Below are positions 30,908 through 34,295 of a DNA stretch of 34,295 bases, piece by piece. Below the pieces are notes generated by a model. It was given only the letters and a program-made list of their open reading frames with translations. It was not told where the DNA came from and ran no database searches. Every line of letters begins with the position of its first letter. The stretch's first letter is position 1. Position numbers and translations under genes: made by a program. Origin of the DNA: a virus; the IMG/VR virus record IMGVR_UViG_3300013138_000023, positions 1-34,295 of that record, one strand, 5' to 3'.

Positions 30908-31090
30908 TTAAGAATTTTTCCTTAACGATATTATACTACTGGCTGGCTGTTTGGGTTTAGCTTTGACCTGCGATTTTTTAGGTCTTGAGGGCTTCTTTTT
31001 CGGATTCTTTCCGAATATGTAAGGATCGCCGGCTTGAGTTATTGCGGCTTGCTGAAGGAATTGAGTGAAGTTCTCGACGATCCTGCCCAT
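30908..31090 (-). CDS. Small basic protein with N-terminal targeting-like motif, 60 aa
   Basis: MGRIVENFTQFLQQAAITQ at the N-terminus, then a lysine/proline-rich tail (KNPKKKPSRPKKSQVKAKPK). Layout closely parallels T4 internal proteins IPI-IPIII: a ~12-residue F-x-x-F-[LI] targeting peptide followed by a small basic, DNA-binding-type body. Here the expected E after the motif is Q (FLQQ), so proteolysis is uncertain. Next gene upstream ends 2 bases before its ATG. Confidence 0.68.
   Translation of the reverse strand: MGRIVENFTQFLQQAAITQAGDPYIFGKNPKKKPSRPKKSQVKAKPKQPASSIISLRKNS
30930..30935 (-). promoter_or_regulatory. TATAAT -10 element
   Basis: Minus-strand AGTATAATATCG inside the 3' end of the 60-aa gene, about 29 bases before the ATG at 30901. 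Possible promoter for the frame-broken gene and SET gene; a coding coincidence is possible. Confidence 0.3.
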
Positions 31091-31092
31091 TT

Positions 31093-31560
31093 TTATTTCA
31101 ATTGTTGACCGAAAATCATCGCTAGAATGATTCCGGCTAATGCTGTGAAAATGATCCAGAGGACTCTGGTAACCGTTGTCTTAAAGGAAAGTATCTCTTT
31201 ATGCTCATCGAGCATCTTTTGGTATTCCTTTTCTTCAGCTTCCTTTTTTGTTTTGAAAGCCTGAAGGTCATGGTGTTCGGTTATGAGTTTCTGAAAGTCC
31301 TTTTCCTCAGCTACCGATTTCTTTCTGAACTCGGTATTCTTGTTGACCCTCACGACGATCCCGTCCTCTGGGTCCAATAACTGTCGCTTTATTGCACGCA
31401 GGTCCTCTTTTATGTCCTCCTGCGTGGAGTCGATATTGGTGATCTTTTCTTGGATCGCCTTTAATTCCCCATTAGGAAATTGTTTTTTGATTATCTCTAA
31501 AGCTTCAAGGATCTCATTCATCATGAGATTAACATCGCCGTCTGTGCGAGGATCTGCCAT
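31093..31560 (-). CDS. Coiled-coil protein with C-terminal membrane anchor, 155 aa
   Basis: Residues ~15-125 form a long coiled coil with two internal copies of an EEK-[DE]-[FY]-Q-K-[LM] heptad-like repeat. One transmembrane helix near the C-terminus (VLWIIFTALAGIILAMIFG) ends in a short QQLK tail. The layout resembles hemolysin XhlA-type and other phage membrane-associated helper proteins, so a lysis or membrane role is possible but unproven. It sits between the acidic 94-aa gene and the basic 60-aa gene. Confidence 0.75.
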   Translation of the reverse strand: MADPRTDGDVNLMMNEILEALEIIKKQFPNGELKAIQEKITNIDSTQEDIKEDLRAIKRQLLDPEDGIVVRVNKNTEFRKKSVAEEKDFQKLITEHHDLQAFKTKKEAEEKEYQKMLDEHKEILSFKTTVTRVLWIIFTALAGIILAMIFGQQLK

Positions 31561-31595
31561 TTTTAACCGAATTTTTTTAGTAAAGTTGAGTGTGA

Positions 31596-31880
31596 TTAGT
31601 CTACTGCTGGAGTTTCCTCAGGTTTCTCTCCGCCTTCTGGTTCTGCTGGTTTTTCAGCGCTTGCATCAGTGTCATCGAGAACAGTAACATCGTCTCCGCT
31701 TTCTGGTTCGATGGTAGCTACTGGAATTTCTGGCTCAGGAGTAGGTTCGCTATCGACCATTGCTGGCGTTACCATTCCACCCGATTGAGCTGCACAGAAT
31801 TCTTCGAAGTTTAAGATTTTGGTTGAACCCTCAAGATTAGCACCGTCCATGTTAGGCATGTTCATGTTATTGCCGTCCAT
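31596..31880 (-). CDS. Acidic Pro/Glu-rich protein with targeting-like motif, 94 aa
   Basis: Asn/Met-rich start, the motif TKILNFEEFCAAQSG at about 20-34, then a disordered Pro/Glu/Asp-rich tail (EPTPEPEIPVATIEPESGDD). No fold expected. Composition recalls small phage head or prohead-core proteins. Late-promoter-like motif 18 bases before its ATG. Confidence 0.68.
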   Translation of the reverse strand: MDGNNMNMPNMDGANLEGSTKILNFEEFCAAQSGGMVTPAMVDSEPTPEPEIPVATIEPESGDDVTVLDDTDASAEKPAEPEGGEKPEETPAVD

Positions 31881-31898
31881 ATTCGTTAGGATAATTTT

Positions 31899-31911
31899 GA
31901 TTTATTTATCC
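31899..31911 (-). promoter_or_regulatory. T4-late-like promoter motif
   Basis: Minus-strand GGATAAATAAATC followed by AAAATTATCC, 18 bases before the 94-aa ATG. Confidence 0.48.
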
Positions 31912-31922
31912 TGAGGGGTGGA

Positions 31923-31951
31923 ACAATTTGAGCCTCGCTCTCCCAAATTGT
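31923..31951. terminator. Hairpin after the 307-aa gene
   Basis: ACAATTTG / CAAATTGT 8-bp perfect stem, 13-base loop, placed 1-2 bases past the stop of the 307-aa gene and just before the next late-like motif. No T tract, so it may be an mRNA-end or weak terminator structure. Confidence 0.45.
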
Positions 31952-31952
31952 A

Positions 31953-32876
31953 TTAGGCAGTCAGTTTAGTCGAACAGATTGGACAGGCTTTCCAGTGACT
32001 TTTCACTTTAGCCCCACAGTTCGGGCATTTTCTACGAATCTCTCCGATTTCGATAGGTTTCGCACTTTCTGGTAGAATCCGATAGGAATACGTGTTGCAA
32101 GCCCACGAATTGAAAAATCCGTAAGTGTCGACCAGTTTTTGATCGGACTTACCGCCCTGTTCAACGCGGCCAGTTTCCAAAGAAGATTTGGAAAGCTTGC
32201 TTCGTGTTTTCGATACCGTCGCTTGTTCCATATTAGCTGCAAAGTTGTCGTTGAAGTTCAACGAATCCTGAGAAGCATTGCACGAAAAACTGGCATTGTT
32301 CATGTAACAGTTCACGTCTGGTTGCGTTGTGAAGCTGGAATTAGCGTTGTTTGTCAGAGTGGTTCCAATGGACGATCCGACTCCGCCGGTATTCGTATGA
32401 CTGAAGAAATAGTCATTACGGTAGAACGGTTGCGGTGGACTGATCGTTATGGTTCCTGCTCCGTAAATCCAGGTGTTTGTATAAATTCCGGGGAATACGA
32501 CCTGCTCGTCGTAAAAGTCCACCTTCACGAGTCCATTCAGCTGTGCTGCTTCGATCGCTTCGACGGAATTTTCGATTTCGTAGGTGTTGAACAGGAACTT
32601 GCGATTGATGTCAAGGAACCTCTCGAGATAAACTCTCTGACCGGGTTTCACGACGATTCCGCCACTGGAGACGTTAACTCCATTGATCATGATTTTTGCA
32701 AGAACTCTTGTTGTCTTGGGGTTCCACAATTCGATCTCGAACGTTGAGCCGTTCTTGAGATAAACGTTTGAATCGTAGAGTTTGAGGCGATTTCTGTTCA
32801 CAGTGATGTGAGCAGTTGGCCAATTATTGGCGTTTGAGCGACCCACATTGAGGGTGCTCGATTGATTTTGGTACAT
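31953..32876 (-). CDS. Virion-type protein with C-terminal zinc ribbon, 307 aa
   Basis: The N-terminal ~140 residues are beta-rich (LYDSNVYLKNGSTFEIELWN, then VLAKIMINGVNVSSGGIVVK and PGQRVYLERFLD) like a jelly-roll/decoration domain seen in large phages and viruses. A Ser/Asn/Thr-rich linker follows (~160-240). The C-terminus is a zinc ribbon with two CxxC knuckles, CPNCGAKVKSHWKACPIC. Function not known; a head-surface or decoration role is a guess. The leader before its ATG is GC-rich and holds the closest match to the T4 late promoter in this window. Confidence 0.78.
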   Translation of the reverse strand: MYQNQSSTLNVGRSNANNWPTAHITVNRNRLKLYDSNVYLKNGSTFEIELWNPKTTRVLAKIMINGVNVSSGGIVVKPGQRVYLERFLDINRKFLFNTYEIENSVEAIEAAQLNGLVKVDFYDEQVVFPGIYTNTWIYGAGTITISPPQPFYRNDYFFSHTNTGGVGSSIGTTLTNNANSSFTTQPDVNCYMNNASFSCNASQDSLNFNDNFAANMEQATVSKTRSKLSKSSLETGRVEQGGKSDQKLVDTYGFFNSWACNTYSYRILPESAKPIEIGEIRRKCPNCGAKVKSHWKACPICSTKLTA

Positions 32877-32981
32877 AGCTTTGTTGCATTATTTTTGCTC
32901 ATCTCATCGTGACCGTGGTCGATCACTCGAGGGCCCGCAGGCTCGAGACGAACAGAAGAGCGAGGCTTTATGTTCCAGTAA

Positions 32982-32989
32982 TATTTATA
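32982..32989 (-). promoter_or_regulatory. T4-late promoter, exact TATAAATA
   Basis: Minus-strand GTATAAATATT contains the exact T4 late consensus. It lies 106 bases before the 307-aa ATG, giving a leader of about 95 bases that includes a GC-rich stretch with two CTCGAG palindromes (32900-32965). Confidence 0.55.
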
Positions 32990-33003
32990 CGAAGATTGGA
33001 AAT

Positions 33004-33339
33004 TTAGTTTTGCGGATATTCTCGCTTCACTAGCTTGACGCAATCGCTGACCTTAAAGCATAGAACTGCTAACTGGTCGTAATGCACTAACGTGAACTGG
33101 ATGATTATGTCGATTTCTGATTCTGTGCATGTGATGAGAACCGGGATCATTCGATCCACGAATAGCTTATCATCGTCGCTTACCCACTGACCTTTTGATG
33201 TCTTGAAAATAGTCAGTCCACCAGCAATTGATCTGACATGATCGTCCCATTCATGGTGGTGAGTGATGTGATACTTTCGTCCGTTATTATCGTGAAACGG
33301 AACGAAGATCTGTCATAAGTATTTTTCGGTAGGTTCCAT
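33004..33339 (-). pseudogene. Conserved-looking ~110-aa protein with a broken start
   Basis: A long protein-like frame, IFVPFHDNNGRKYHITHHHE then WDDHVRSIAGGLTIFKTSKG and VDRMIPVLITC, ends at TAA 33004-33006. It resembles a conserved small protein family (start xIFVPxHDxxG..., then GGLT...KGQW, ERMIPV.I) seen in phages and bacteria; function unknown. It has no clean start. ATG 33339 (MEPTEKYL) meets an in-frame TGA at 33313-33315; ATG 33316 (MTD...) would need a one-base shift to give MT-IFVPFH. Either a nonsense/indel change or a non-canonical start. Confidence 0.6.
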
Positions 33340-33341
33340 AG

Positions 33342-33677
33342 CTAAAAGAAAAACTTCCCGTCCCTTTTCCCAGTGGACTTGGCACTTACTGCATTATTAC
33401 GTTTGTTGGCAGCGCGTAATCGCACTCTAGCCCAATCTCTACATGTCAGTCCTGCTTACCGCCTAGCTGAGGCGTCGGCGTCCATCGGTGTTGACCTTCG
33501 AGCGAGGAGGTATTGAAAAAAGTTTCGTATCATGGCAGCAAAATAAGACCGACCATCGTACTTGCACTGATCCCATAATGAGAGATCGTCATAGAAACAG
33601 AATGGTCCATTGATTCCTCTCAGCATTTGACTGAGTTCGTGTCGATCTGTGGGCTTGTGTCCTTTGAATACTACCAT
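33342..33677 (-). pseudogene. Phage hypothetical protein with in-frame TAA (73 aa to the stop, ~111 aa with readthrough)
   Basis: ATG at 33677 is 11 bases after the NADAR stop. The frame reads MVVFKGHKPTDRHELSQMLR, GINGPFCFYDDLSLWDQCKY and STPMDADASARR, then TAA at 33456-33458. The same frame continues with AGLTCRDWARVRLRAANKRN and ends in TAG at 33342-33344, only 2 bases before the next ATG. The continuation looks like a natural C-terminus, and a CAA (Gln) in place of TAA would give one coherent protein. A start further upstream (33761) would overlap NADAR by 73 bases and is less likely. Family not recognised. Confidence 0.6.
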
Positions 33678-33688
33678 GACGTTTTTGT

Positions 33689-34165
33689 TTATACTGTACC
33701 ACTTTTCAAAGTGTCCCGTACTTTCATGATGACTTTTCCAAGTAGATTGAGACCCGGCCATTTGCTAGGTTCCGTTCTAAGAGCGTGATCGACGTCCATG
33801 CCGATGCCCCAGATGCTGTCTACGGGACTTGCTTCGACTATGATAGATTCTCCAGTATCCATCAGAATCTCTTTCAACTCGGGATTCTGAGTGAATTTTA
33901 GCATGTTGCCCTCGTAAACGATTTGTTCTTTGTTCTCGTCCCATAATTGGGAATTGAAGCCCTGAATCTCTCTTCCGAGCATCTTTTGAACTTTCGGATT
34001 GTTCGTCTGCATTATTCGAGCTGCGGTGTTCGGATCTCCCATCAGCATGGCTTTCCGGTACATCATGTACTGTTCGGCAGTGCAGAATTTTTTTCCATCT
34101 TCCGTGAATTCGCTCTTGTACCATTGGGAGAACGGCCCGTTCCAAAAAAAGTGATATGTTGCCAT
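33689..34165 (-). CDS. NADAR-domain protein (YbiA-like N-glycosidase), 158 aa
   Basis: Whole-length match to the NADAR/YbiA pattern: FFWNGPFSQWYKSEFTEDGK (F...PFSQW), FCTAEQYMMYRKAMLMGD (the AEQYMMxxKA signature), ILMDTGESIIVEASPVDSIWGIG (E-A-x-P-D-x-x-W-G-x-G active-site loop) and GLNLLGKVIMKVR (NxLGxxLMxVR). Members cut N-glycosidic bonds in riboflavin intermediates or remove ADP-ribose from guanine in DNA; phage NADARs have been linked to reversing DarT-type ADP-ribosylation. All key residues are present. Anti-defence use is inference. Confidence 0.93.
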   Translation of the reverse strand: MATYHFFWNGPFSQWYKSEFTEDGKKFCTAEQYMMYRKAMLMGDPNTAARIMQTNNPKVQKMLGREIQGFNSQLWDENKEQIVYEGNMLKFTQNPELKEILMDTGESIIVEASPVDSIWGIGMDVDHALRTEPSKWPGLNLLGKVIMKVRDTLKSGTV

Positions 34166-34166
34166 G

Positions 34167-34244
34167 TTAAATGTGGTCTAAATGAAATTTTACTGCGTCG
34201 AGCATCGCATCGAGCGAATCGTGAACGTACTCGAAGTTATTATA
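34167..34244 (-). CDS. Possible tiny ORF or gene remnant, 25 codons
   Basis: The frame YNNFEYVHDSLDAMLDAVKF ending TAA at 34167-34169 has normal codon style but only an internal ATG (12 codons); an in-frame TAG (34245-34247) closes it upstream. It overlaps the TATAAT element. It may be the end of a decayed gene. Confidence 0.25.
   Translation of the reverse strand, partial: YNNFEYVHDSLDAMLDAVKFHLDHI
34239..34244 (-). promoter_or_regulatory. TATAAT -10 element
   Basis: Minus-strand AGTATAATAAC with a weak TTAACT 16 bases upstream as a possible -35. About 75 bases before the NADAR ATG. Third member of the (A/G)GTATAATA set, consistent with an early or middle promoter for NADAR. Confidence 0.4.
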
Positions 34245-34262
34245 CTAAAAGAGAATAGAAAG

Positions 34263-34295
34263 TTAACGGATATTTTCCATATCCTCGAACTTGGA
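34263..34295 (-). CDS. 3' end of a gene entering from the right edge
   Basis: Frame SKFEDMENIR ending at TAA 34263-34265; the rest lies outside the window. Too short to identify. Confidence 0.4.
   Translation of the reverse strand, partial: SKFEDMENIR

Noticed and set aside
31931-32967. 11-bp inverted repeats (AGCCTCGCTCT / AGAGCGAGGCT) flanking the 307-aa gene
   Set aside because: Repeats of this length are expected by chance many times in 34 kb; no target duplication or transposase.
32798-33043. 81-aa minus-strand ORF over the leader of the 307-aa gene
   Set aside because: It overlaps the start of a convincing gene, spans the late promoter, and its product has no protein-like pattern.
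33313-33458. Stop-codon reassignment (TGA or TAA read as sense)
   Set aside because: Many clear genes here end properly in TAA or TGA at the expected places and with neighbour overlaps, so a genome-wide recoding does not fit.
1-34295. CRISPR arrays, integrase or prophage attachment sites, complete insertion sequences
   Set aside because: No regularly spaced repeats, recombinase motifs or transposase genes were seen on either strand.

Overview
The window looks like part of a large, lytic, T4-related tailed phage (myovirus type). The recognisable core is T4-like: a UvsY-like mediator next to a UvsW-type helicase, the C-terminal half of a family B DNA polymerase, a zinc-finger/Toprim primase, a gp4-like head completion protein, a gp20-like portal and a gp25-like baseplate wedge protein. 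T4-late-promoter-like motifs (core ATAAATAA) recur in front of gene clusters on both strands. A signal-peptide outer-membrane beta-barrel-like protein points to a Gram-negative host; Bacteroidota is a guess from its style and from the split polymerase also reported in Rhodothermus phage RM378. No integrase, tRNA gene, CRISPR array or complete insertion sequence was seen.

Layout. 1-3150 (minus): four genes of mostly unknown role, including a ferritin/Dps-like four-helix candidate. 3253-4824 (plus): metallophosphoesterase resembling phage T5 A1, ending at a strong bidirectional terminator. 4873-8998 (minus): possible nucleic-acid repair cassette made of a ligase fused to a nucleotidyltransferase, an unknown protein, a P-loop kinase and a HAD phosphatase. 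9061-12842 (plus): unknown protein, UvsY-like, and a UvsW helicase broken by an AT-rich insert carrying an HNH endonuclease. 12845-14595 (minus): three unknown proteins, two with a possible prohead-targeting motif. 14667-21220 (plus): polymerase C-half, primase, free-standing HNH, head completion protein, unknown virion protein, portal, and a small frame-broken ORF. 21180-30092 (minus): gp25, structural and possibly packaged proteins, a second nucleotidyltransferase, the outer-membrane protein, a ClpC-like unfoldase, a GIY-YIG endonuclease, and small proteins including a second HAD. 30094-34295 (minus): SET-domain methyltransferase, small basic and acidic proteins, a coiled-coil membrane protein, a zinc-ribbon virion-like protein, and a NADAR-domain protein.

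Three themes connect the genes. (1) Gene breakage by homing endonucleases: three AT-rich endonuclease genes (two HNH, one GIY-YIG) sit beside or inside core genes, and both helicase and polymerase are in pieces. (2) Manipulation of the host and repair of host attack: RNA/DNA repair enzymes, NMN-adenylyltransferase-like domains, NADAR, SET and a ClpC that keeps a ClpP-docking IGF tripeptide. (3) A recurring short motif (hydrophobic-N/S-F-x-x-F, often followed by [LIV]-x-E) in at least eight otherwise unrelated proteins. It resembles the T4 internal-protein capsid-targeting sequence and its protease site, so several accessory proteins may be packaged and injected.

Several small genes have in-frame stops or single-base frame breaks (near 21076, 24395, 30868, 33315 and 33457). 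They could be real decay, recoding or assembly errors; the sequence alone cannot decide. All functional calls come from reading motifs by eye; no database search was run.
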